This document shows positions 21,555 through 30,772 of a DNA stretch of 64,000 bases, in pieces. Position numbers and translations under genes: made by a program. The notes under the pieces were generated by a model, which saw only the letters and a program-made list of their open reading frames with translations, was not told the DNA's origin and searched no databases. Source of the DNA: Lentinus brumalis (taxonomy: Eukaryota > Basidiomycota > Agaricomycetes > Polyporales > Polyporaceae); the NCBI GenBank assembly GCA_001792895.1, contig MARA01000017.1:248001-312000 (forward strand), given 5' to 3'. Every line of letters begins with the position of its first letter. Positions within the stretch are counted from its first letter, which is position 1.

Positions 21555-23853
21555 ATGACGGTCCTTCGACGCTCACAACTCACGCTGCGCCCAGCCATCC
21601 GCCGGGCGTACGGCACGGCCTCGCACAAGAACGTGAACACGAAGCTCACGCTTGGAATACGGCGCGAAGACCCGCTGCGGATATGGGAGCGGCGCTGCCC
21701 ACTCACCCCGGACGCGGTGCACGAACTGGTCCACAGGGACGGCGTGGAGGTGCTCGTGCAGCCGTGCGAGAGACGCGTCTTCACCGCGAATGACTTCTTG
21801 AAGGTGCGTGCGCGCAGTCGAGGCAGTCTACCAGGTCGTAACGTGGGCCACAGGCTGGTGCGAAGCTGCACCCGACTCTTCAACCCGCGCACATACTCGT
21901 CGGTATCAAGGAGACCCCCCTTCCTGAAGTCCACACCGACCCCCTCCCCGCTCCAGGGCATGCGGCGGACGCGCAGCTGGTACCCCGCACGCAGATCATG
22001 TTCTCGCACACCGTCAAGGGCCAGCTGTACAACATGCAACTCCTGTCCAAGTTTCTGGCCTCCGAGAACCCGGGTGCCCCGCAGGACGGGTCGCTCTTAC
22101 CTAGGCTTATAGACTATGAACTATTGACGGGACCAGACGGGAAGCGGACTGTTGGTTTCGGATGGTTTGCCGGTGGTGAGTGGATGTACGGGGTTGGATC
22201 CAGCTTCGTTTCACCGAAGCTCCTTCACTATGTGGCTGACGTGCGCTTCAACCTTTCCAGTGGCAGGCGCGCTTGAGGCACTATGTGCGATGGCGCACGC
22301 ACACCTCGAACTCGGTGTGGCCAGTCCGTTCCTCGTGAGTGTGATATACATCCGTTGCTTTTGCGAATCTGACCACAGTCTCAGTGGACCCCTCGACCAC
22401 ATACGCACCCCTCGTTAGCGTCCATCCGGTCGACGCTCCGAAATGTCGCCGGAGCGCAGATTGCGGCGGACGGTACGCCGAAGAGTCTCGGGCCGCTCGT
22501 CATTGGAGTCACTGGGTACGTCCCCACGCTCTTGCCTGACTTTCGCTAACTGTGGCTCAGAACTGGGAAGGTCGCCGAAGGGGTCCTTGCGCTCCTCAAG
22601 GACCTGCCAATTCAGTACGTCAGCGTCAGCGACCTGCACAGACTCGTCACGGATCCAAGTACGTCCAACATCCGCAGCCAAAATGATTACAAGCTGACTT
22701 TTAACTTCCAGACACGGACTTGCACAAGGTGCGCCATCTGTCTCTTCTCACCCGCAGTCGCTAACGTTTGCCTAGCTGTATGTGGTCCATGCTCACGCAA
22801 AAGACTACTTCGTCCGGAGGGATGGCCGAGCGTATGAGCGGTCCGACTACTACGCCCATCCAGACGAGTACGTCTCGGAGTTCCACACCAAGATTGCGCC
22901 GTACCTCTCGCTGCTGCTCCACGGCGCGGGCTGGGCACCGGCGTTCCCGCGGCTCATGACGAACGAGCAGCTCACGACCACCCTCGAGATCGCCCAGACG
23001 CTCGGCAAGGGCCGCTTCGCGTGCGTCGGCGATATCAGTTGCGACGTCTCGGTACGTGAGCAGCGCGCGCGAGAGGACCTCTTCCTGACGATGCATGTAG
23101 GGCGGACTGGAGTTCCTGTCCCGGCACACGACGCTGTCCTCACCATACTACACCGCACGGCCGCCCTCGCTCCCGGCCCATCTGCCCTCCGTGACGATGA
23201 TGGCGGTCGACATCCTCCCGACGGCCCTCCCGCTCGAGGCGTCCCAGCACTTCTCGCAAGCGTTCCTCCCATACCTTCGCTCCGTCATCTCGGGCTACAC
23301 CGGGCAGAAGTACGAGAGCGACCGAGCGGCCGAGACAAAGGAGGCGCTGGAACGCGCGACCGTCGCCCATGGAGGAGAGCTGAGCAACTCGTTCGAGTGG
23401 CTACGGCGACCCCTGGCGGTGTGGCAGGATAGCCTCCGGGCTGCGGCCTCGTCGCAAGCGGACGCGGCGAGCACGGGCGACGTTGGCAGGAAGGAGAGTG
23501 CTGGAGTGGGTGCTCATGCTGGGGAGCGGGAGCGGAGATCTGCAGCTCAGGCAGCGGTGGCAGAGGCAGATGTCGTTGTCAGGTACGTGTTGGCGGCAGC
23601 GGGAATCTCGGCGCGGATCTGCGGCGCGGAGGAGGCCTGCCAGGGGAGCACAGAAAACCTTAGGGTGTTCATGGGTGTTCATGGGTGTTCGTGGATGTTC
23701 ACAAGGATGTGTGCGAGGGTGTTCACGAGAGAGGTAGGTCTGTCTGTCGAGGTAGGTCTCCGTCCTCAGCTTCGTTGTGTACTCGCACAATATATCTGGT
23801 TTCCTATGCAGCTCTGGCTTGAAGCCTCGAGGGAGCAGGGCAGAGCGGGATGA
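21555..23853 (+). CDS. AASS copy 1: lysine-ketoglutarate reductase half only
   Basis: Homologous to the 5' half of the full AASS gene at 39707. It starts with the same mitochondrial-type leader (MTVLRRSQLTLRPAIRRAYG), then LTLGIRREDPLRIWERRCPL, ILVGIKETPLPEV, MFSHTVKGQLYNMQLLSKFL, LIDYELLTGPDGKR, LGPLVIGVTGTGKVAEGVLA, YYAHPDEYVSEFHTKIAPYL, VGDISCDVSGGLEFLSRHT and MMAVDILPTALPLEAS. All LKR exons keep frame and splice sites, including the C6 run at 21915-21920. The SDH half is absent: a 14-base deletion near 23509 and a larger internal deletion break the start of the SDH nucleotide-binding fold, and the frame runs into unrelated sequence (stop at 23853). It could encode a monofunctional LKR with an odd tail of about 110 residues, or be a decaying copy. 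Expression is unknown. Confidence 0.62.
23665..23724 (+). repeat. Short GGGTGTTCAT-type direct repeats
   Basis: Three near copies of a 10-12 base step (GGGTGTTCATG, GGGTGTTCATG, GGGTGTTCGTG), followed by diverged copies to about 23724. The same array is in unit 2 near 32839-32900, just after the end of AASS homology. Confidence 0.6.
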
Positions 23854-24718
23854 ACGGCGTCTTTGTACGGCTACGGCAGCGGTGATTGTCCATCGCATCA
23901 CGGAGACAACGGCGCTGAAGTGTGTCCTTTGCAGTACCTGTCCTCCGCCGTGGGGCTATGTTGTATGTACCGCAGCTCGAGCAATATATTCTGTTCTCCC
24001 GAATGCAGCTATGGCCTGAGCAGCTCGAAAGTGCAAGGCTTTGGAGGTGCGTACAGCGCACGGCCGCTTGGGAAATATTCGGCAGCGTGGAGAGCGTTCC
24101 TCGCATCACTCGGGCGGTGCTGCGACGGCGATCAGCAGTAATATTCCGTGGTCATGATCTGTGGTTTGCGGTGTGTGCTCTTCAGCATTGAACGTACTTC
24201 AGTCTTCAGCAAATGCCCGCTGGTTTACCATGGCTTGCGCATGTATTGGCTCAATAGAGCATCGCGCATTGCAGACCTCGGCGGCAGCCAGCGTCCACAA
24301 ATCAGGGATTGAAAGTACAATCTGCTGACCGCTTCGGCAGCGTGTTGAAAGTCCGCTGCATCATTCCCTCCATATTGCGGCGGCGGCCTCTAGCCGCCTC
24401 CAGCCAAGACTATCCAAATAGATCATGCTGTCCTACTAGCTAGAACAACGGGTCTCTCGAGGACATCTGCACACCTGAGCGATGCACTGTGGTTAAACCC
24501 ACTGGCAGGACTGCAAGAAAGGAGGGAGCAGTAGAGCCTCTTCATTGAACGGAATCTTATCACCACAGCGTCCGGGTCCACAACTGAGCGGCGGGTTGTC
24601 AGGGAGATTTGCGGGTGCCTTGATCCGAGTCTAGGACAACCTTGGCTGATACCGTGTATTGGCGGAGTGTCTGGCTGCGGCGGGCAAGTTCCTGTCGTAC
24701 ATCCATAGAAATCATGTA
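23854..24718. other. Non-coding spacer inside unit 1
   Basis: Follows the broken AASS copy. It contains two diverged copies of a CAATATATyyTGTTyyCyyATGCAGCT-like segment (about 23788 and 23982), an extra 110 bp absent from unit 2, and a GGCGGC...GCCGCC inverted repeat near 24374-24400. No gene seen. The unit 2 counterpart is 32916-33747. Confidence 0.45.
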
Positions 24719-25474
24719 CTAGTATACAGGGAACTCAGAGAATGCCACAGAGGACATGGAGAACTGCGCAAACTCGACAGGAGCTTCATAGATGTGCGCC
24801 GGAGTCTGCACCCCGCGCTTGTACCGGAGCTTGCGACAGTGCGGCCGCTTCGTGTCTGAACGCTGGCGGCGCTGGCAGACGGGGACAGCATGTCCTGTGG
24901 AAGATGTCGAGGTGGCAGTGGACGGTCCAGCAATGATGTGAAGGTCGTATGGGTGCAGAACATGCTGGGGGACTTCAGGAACAGTGTCCGGCTGCGGCTT
25001 CTTTGTTGCACGCAGCACGGGGTTGGGCAGGAAGCACCGCGGCTCGTTGATCGCCTTCACGCTGTCAGCCTCGTCGAGCTTCACGAGCCGAAGCTCACCC
25101 TTCTTCCACAGCTTCAAGAGCCGCTGCAGCGGCACTACACCACCTTCCAGCCAGCTGAGGTTCTGGAACGCGAGGTCGGCTGGCCAGCCAAGCAGAGCGC
25201 ACCCGTACATCTGCACGACATAGAACAGAAAGTCCTCGTCTGTCCAATGCATGGATGCGCCCGGGATGCCCGTGAGCTTCCCTGCGTCAAGTCGGTGAGA
25301 GGTTGAGAAGATAGCACTGTCATGCTCACCAAGTCTGTAGTTTGCTCGTGCTCGGATTTCCGCCCGCAGCCTGTCCCGCGCCGTCCGCAACTGCTCCCAA
25401 CCTCTCCGGATCTCCGCTGGAACTTTGAGCTCAGATTTGGTCGGAGGAGGATACGTGTCTGACATAGAAGACAT
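24719..25474 (-). CDS. Unrecognised short fungal protein (unit 1 copy, intact)
   Basis: Minus-strand frame from an ATG at 25474, with the protein starting MSSMSDTYPPPTKSELKVP, to the stop at 24719, about 235-250 residues. Visible parts: a charged helix (WEQLRTARDRLRAEIRARAN), a compact conserved-looking core with HWTDEDFLFYVVQMYG, LLGWPADLAFQNLSWLEGG and PLQRLLKLWKKGELRLVKL, then a low-complexity tail rich in Arg, Lys, Pro and Ser. A 48-base segment just before the core has good splice signals (GTGAGC...ACGCAG) and is also open in frame, so both spliced and unspliced forms can be read. The core resembles small unnamed basidiomycete proteins with a GWP motif, function unknown. A damaged copy lies at 33748-34508. 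Confidence 0.5.
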   Translation of the reverse strand: MSSMSDTYPPPTKSELKVPAEIRRGWEQLRTARDRLRAEIRARANYRLGEHDSAIFSTSHRLDAGKLTGIPGASMHWTDEDFLFYVVQMYGCALLGWPADLAFQNLSWLEGGVVPLQRLLKLWKKGELRLVKLDEADSVKAINEPRCFLPNPVLRATKKPQPDTVPEVPQHVLHPYDLHIIAGPSTATSTSSTGHAVPVCQRRQRSDTKRPHCRKLRYKRGVQTPAHIYEAPVEFAQFSMSSVAFSEFPVY

Positions 25475-25859
25475 TGGGGAATGTTGACGGGGGGAAAGCT
25501 GAAGCTGTGGAGGAGCAGGCTGCACACGGAGCCAGGAAATTGGTACCGAGAGACAGCCGTTCAAGGTTTAGCGGGCGGTGTTCCCGCTGGCGCGTGGGTA
25601 GCCTCGGCCGCATCATCATTTGCTCTCGGGTGATGGGACGCGGCGGGCACGGATTGTTTGTCAATCTGGCCTGTAATTTCCGGGCTGTGCATATTCAGGC
25701 AGGCCATGTAGAATCCATAGCAGAGCTGCACATGTAGCTTGAACTGCTGCAGAGAGTGTGTACTGTTGCTTCTAGACATACTGCGCAAGAATCAAGGGGC
25801 TGGGTGCTCAGCCCGGTGGACTACCGCAAGAATATCCTTACATGCCTTGACTCAGGGCC

Positions 25860-26413
25860 TTACATTCGTTTGTGTAGGTTCCGGGAGGTATTGAGTAAAG
25901 CATGAGTGTCATGCGAGAGGTTAAGCGAGCGCGGGAGCCAGATGGAAGTCGGGAAACAAGTACCGCAGTCGGCATAAACTTGCGCTACCTCCGAGCGCTT
26001 GTCCGCTACTTCGCGCTCGCACTTGGTACAGATCACATCCCTCTGTGGAGCGTTGAGCAGAAGAGCTATGAGCGCAACTGCAACTTGCCAAGGAGAGCTG
26101 CAGATACTTATTACCCAGGTATGCTCAAGGGCAGCTTCGATCTCGGCAGTGGAAAACATGTAGATTGAGCTAACATGCAGAACATGACGAGCACGAGCCT
26201 TCAAAGTATAACCCGAGCTATCAGAAGATTACAATACATTAGCAAGCACCGCCGGAGTGCTCTTAGGCGAGACACACGTCTAAATTCGGCTGGAACATTG
26301 GAAATCACCCGCCACACTGCAAGAGCCCGTAACCCTCTCCTCCTGCCCCGTATCCCCGACTCTACGACAGGAGCGGACGCAGATAGCGCAACCATCACCA
26401 TCAGAGCGCCCAT
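25860..26413 (-). pseudogene. Possible minus-strand coding remnant (unit 1)
   Basis: In unit 2 the matching stretch (34889-35449) is one open frame of 186 codons. In unit 1 the frame is split in two near 26201. Protein-level similarity between copies is high, but I recognise no domain and the frame may be fortuitous. Features visible: a hydrophobic start (MGALMVMVALSASAPVV) and a CTKCERE motif. Confidence 0.22.
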
Positions 26414-26597
26414 ATAGATACCCGAAGACTACATCGCTCGCACCCGAGGCTAGAACATGCGCAGAACGCGCTATCCCTTGTTTTGCGCTCTGGGCATCTC
26501 CGTGCCCGGGCTCTCCTGACCCATGTCCTGCGCTGGTTGGTCGACGGAGAGCCACGTCAGCCAGTCAGCAGCTCAGTATACGAGATGATGCTTACAT

Positions 26598-28240
26598 TTG
26601 TCCGAGCTCTCCGCACGTCGGGAGAGCGTTGTTTCCATGCAACCCGAGAGGACGGACTCCCCGCGCGGTACAAGTACCCCGGCAGGTCGACGTGTCTCCT
26701 TCATCCCCATCCTTCTCACCTACCCGCCCTCCACTCACTTGTCTCCTCCTCTCCGGTTTGGACCGGCGGGACTGCGCACGATGTCCCTCTCGCGCCATCT
26801 CCGATCCCTTGGCCGGCAGCAGCTGCTTCCCGTTCGCTCATTCTGCTCTCCCGACATACCCTCCACCACCACTCACAGACGTCTCGTCACCGCTTGACTC
26901 GTCCATGAGCTGCTCATGTCAGGTACGTCAGCCCAGCATGCACAACGGACGGACGAGAGGGAGAGACTGACTTGGGCGGCGCATCGCAGATCGTTATCTC
27001 GGCAACACAGCCCGGCGGCTCTCTGCCCTCGAGCCACTACTGCCGCCCGCCGTCTTCTCCATGCACACGACGGCCGAGCATCTGCGGCTTACGACTCGCC
27101 GGTAAGTGCAGATTGTTTGTGATGTAGACGAGCACTTGCTTACCCCTTGCTCTAGCCGGCGGAGCACTCAGGCTTACAATTCCTCACACCGGGCACCTCG
27201 GAGACGATGCTGAACACTTCGAGGTACGTCGACGTCGTGCTTGTGCACATGCACTCGGAACTCTGACATATCAGTAGCTTGATCATGATGGTGATCCGGT
27301 TGGTACGTGCTCCAACTAGCGCGTGCCGGAGTTGCGCAGGTATGTCCATTGTTCAAGTATCGATACATGGCGTGGTTCTCGACCTGATGCGTTCACAGAT
27401 CTGTACCGAGCGTGGATGGCGATGATGAGACGACTACGGGACGTCCGTCTCAGCGGCGTACTGGACAAGCGGTAGGTTAACTATGCTGCGTTATCTATCC
27501 ACCGGCAATACGCCCTTGCTAACATCTCGCCACGATGCAGCACCCGGAACCTATCGGGAAATGGTTCGTTCGCATGCTGGAAGGGCCCGTCCAGGTACGG
27601 CATTCGTCTCCGAGAACAGGAGCTGCGCTCACCTTGCCTTGCTTCTAGATCGCAGCGCACGTCCGGGGAGGCGTCCTCTTGAAGCATCACCGGCATCCAG
27701 GACCTCAAGACCCAGGCGAGCGACTCACTGCAGCAGCTGGAGTGTCGACAACCGCAAGCCGGCGGGCGTGGCAAATCGGAAAGTAAGTACGCTCAGGTCA
27801 TATGTGCCTACATAGCAGATATACAGGTGCTTACCGGCTGCATTGGTACGCTGGATTCAGCCTCCTCGCGCAAACGCCTGGAGACGCTATGTCCGCATTG
27901 CCATCATGGTACGTCAGGGCTGCCTCATGTAAGACGAGATCTGCACTCACCGAGGACCGCGCAGGCCGAAGCCTTACTGCCCCGAGTCGACTCTCTGTCC
28001 CTACTTACGCAGGACGCTAGGTGAGTCGGCGCGGACATAGCGTACAGTAAAAATGTATGATGCGATCAGTCCCCAGTGCCTGTCTCTGACCCCGGTCCCG
28101 GTGTCGCAGAGCCTAGACCGACAACTCGGTACGTCCAGTCTCGAGTCCGCCGCGACACTCATGCTGACGTTCTGCGTGCGCGTGCTTCAGATGGAAGTTG
28201 CCCGAAACGTCGGACGACGCTTCAAGCTTGAACCGTGACC
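26598..28240 (+). other. Exon-like pieces of an unrecognised multi-exon gene or relic (unit 1)
   Basis: A chain of short plus-strand segments bounded by good splice consensus (for example GTACGTCAG at about 26920, GTAAGTGCAG at about 27101, GTACGTCGACG at about 27222, GTACGTGCTCC at about 27302, and several more up to 28190). Candidate segments read DRYLGNTARRLSALEPLL, HTTAEHLRLTTRR, and VRMLEGPVQ. Unit 1 has a TGA at 26895-26897 where unit 2 has GGA, and unit 2 has its own stops elsewhere. I could not join a complete protein or name a family. The unit 2 counterpart runs from about 35635 to 37250. Confidence 0.3.
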
Positions 28241-30337
28241 GCAGCGGCAGGACGCCGCTCAGACCACGCACAACTCGAGACGAGGACCGAGGACCTGTAC
28301 GAAGCTGGTACATACGTCAGCGCCGGCGAGGCCGTGACCAGCAGAACGACACTCACCGCGGCTCCATGCAGCTTCCATGCCCGGCGCCCAGGACACCAAG
28401 GCCACTCTCGAGTGAGTCATACGACTCGAAAGCGACCGGTCGCTCACTGTCCTTGTCTGCAGACGTCCAGAGCTCCAGGAGGCCGCCTGAACACTCGCGG
28501 AAGAAAAACGTGTATTGCCCGCAAGTGCAGTGCTACAACAGTGAGTACCTACACTTCCAATCCATCCGTCTGCTTCTCCACGCCTCACTGCAAGTACCGA
28601 CATGCGCGAACAGCGTCCCGGCCTCTGGCCATCGTGGGCACGCCCGTCCGAGTGCCACTCGACGCACCTGCGAGGCTGCGACCCGAAACCACGCGCACCC
28701 CGAGCGCTGCGCCGTGCCACACTGAACGCGACACGGCGCCGTCCCCGGGATGCGTGTGTCTTCGACGATCCGTGCTTGCGTTCTGTCCAGCGGACGCATC
28801 CCCGGTTGAGTAGCGAGTGTACCGAGCGGTCCGCTGAGCTTGCGGCATGTCGAGTCCGCGCCGCAAGCCGCACCAGGCCTCGACGGGTCGCCGCGAAACG
28901 CACGCAGTCCACTCCCCGGGTTGCACGCGTTCCGCCTGCGAAGTTTCGCGCCGATCGGTTGCCGTCTCAGTGCGCTGTGCTCGCCTGAAGTGGGTAGGGC
29001 GGCGCGCATGCGCCCGAAAGCCGATCCTGAGTAGTCGTCGGACGCGGCTGGCTCGGCCGCTGCACGTTCCTTGGTACGCTGACCGTGTGCGTGCGATGCG
29101 TCGCTGCGAGTGCTGGGCACAGAGGTCGTCACGTATGCCATGCCGGGGAGGAGGCCGAGTGCGGACCGTGGACGCGACATGACCCGGTCGTCTGAGTGCG
29201 AAATGTCCGAGGTGCAGTTTACGGGGTACTCGCATGCTGCACACGACACTTCGTGCGGATTTCCCGAGGCCTCGGTGCGCTATCGTCGCCCGAAGTGGGC
29301 AGGGGCGGCGGATAGCAATGAGATCCGCCCGGACGGCCGGTTTGAGACCTCCTCGGACGGGCTTGAAATGGCCGCTGCCCGCTGTTTGGTGTTCGAGTAG
29401 ACTGTGTGCGATTCTGCAGGGGTCCTTGGGGATGAGGCGCGCTTGCAGATGCGCTGTGTGAAGGTCCACGCACCGCTCGTCGCGGTCCATGGCCTTCGAT
29501 GTGCACGTGTGTCGTAACGCAGGTCTGCGGACAGATGCGCGGGCTCTGCAGTCGTCGTGATTCGCAGGACGCTGTATGCACGGGCGCGGAGAAGGGACGG
29601 CGGGGACTCGTCGAGCTGCGCTGATTGTCCGGGTACTGCACGCCGGGTGCTGCAGTTTGAATCCGTGGGATTGAGATTGAGCTGACGCGATGCGGCAGCA
29701 GTGAAAGCGACGACCAAATCGATTACTTACGGGCTATGGCGCGCTCGTTCGCGTTCTCCGATACGGTTGCGATATGGTACCGAGCGTTGGGTGGAGGAGG
29801 TGCCTTGAAGGTCGCAAGTGCAAGCGGGCATCCCGACCTCGACGTTTCGCCGATGTGCGGCTGCTCTCGCATGATCACGGTCGGATACCGTGTGCGGGAC
29901 GGTGTGGTGCGAGATGAGTGCAGTACGGTACTCACCAAGCTCGTGGGGGTCGGGGTGCGTGAACGCCGCGTTTGCGAGTCTTGAGCTAGGGAAGACGGGG
30001 GACGCGGCAGGGCGCCGTGCTGAATCGGACGACACGCTGGACGAGGGCTCTGCGCGCGTGCAGGGTAGGGGGAGAGTGCTTGAACGGACGTCGGCTGTAT
30101 GCACCACACGTACCTGTGCCAGACTGGGGTCGCCAACGCTGGGAGGGAAAAGAGGGAGGGAGGGCGACGCGTGCGGTGTAGAGCAGACGCGTGTATTGGG
30201 ACTGGCTAGGGCGCAGACGTTGGCGGTGACTGAGCAGGGCGAGAAGCAGCTCCACAGACAGCGACGCAGAGAGAGACGCAGCCATCGCAGAGACGATGCA
30301 CGCAAAGTGCCGCGACAGACGCTGACGTCACCGATCG
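28241..30337. other. GC-rich tail of unit 1 without recognisable gene
   Basis: Every frame gives long overlapping Arg/Ala/Ser-rich open stretches, a sign of high GC rather than coding. The segment has a diverged internal repeat with a spacing of about 303 bp: a GCCTGAAGTGGGTAGGGCGG block at 28983 and a GCCCGAAGTGGGCAGGGGCG block at 29288. A small plus frame at 29736-29984 (82 codons) has no recognisable motif. The same segment ends unit 2 (37246-39342). Confidence 0.4.
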
Positions 30338-30772
30338 TCGCGTTCCCTCCCGCCACCATCTCGGTGTGCATCGTACCTGCTGTCCTGGACGTCCAGACCG
30401 CCCGCTCGCTCACAGTCGTCGCCTGAGTACTTGCCGACGCAGATGGAACCGCTTGGGATACGCGCGTCGCCACGCGAAGGCGATAAGGAGCTGGGATGGG
30501 GCGCGGGAGACCCTAAGCTGGATGCCCCGCGGTCGGCTCGGATCATAGCAGGTCAGGTCTCGCGACGTCCCCGCCGTGACCGTGTCTGCTTGACGCCTCC
30601 GACCCCCGTTCATCATTCATAAGTGAGACGACGGCGCGCTCGACTCTCTTATCGACCTCCACTACACCAGTCGGCGACTGGGATCCACATGTAAACTCAC
30701 CATGACGGTCCTCCGACGCTCACAACTCACACTGCGCCCAGCCATCCGCCGGGCGTACGGCACGGCCTCGCA
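28451..30772 (+). repeat. Identity block, first copy (identical to 37456-39777)
   Basis: By eye, 2322 bases match the second copy at a constant offset of 9005. The flanking differences are T at 28450 versus A at 37455, and C at 30773 versus G at 39778. The block spans the unit tail, the AASS promoter and most of AASS exon 1. Confidence 0.8.

Larger units (their letters stand above)
21200..30337 (+). repeat. Tandem segmental repeat, unit 1 (about 9.1 kb)
   Basis: The segment from the AASS promoter through the truncated AASS gene, the minus-strand unknown gene, exon-like pieces and a GC-rich tail recurs immediately downstream as unit 2. Matching landmarks: AASS start 21555 versus 30702, minus-gene stop 24719 versus 33748, tail 28451 versus 37456. 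Offsets fall from 9147 to 9029 to 9005, so unit 1 has small extra pieces, mainly about 110 bp near 23.85-23.96 kb. Limits are good to roughly 30 bp. Confidence 0.88.

Noticed and set aside
28259..29490. Several long minus-strand frames (up to 301 codons) in the unit tail
   Set aside because: Three overlapping frames are open at once, all rich in Arg/Ala/Ser as expected of GC-rich non-coding DNA. Their identity in the second unit only reflects DNA identity.
29727..30473. 248-codon minus-strand frame just before the AASS promoter
   Set aside because: Overlaps plus frames of similar length, shows no domain, and is preserved only because the whole block is identical.
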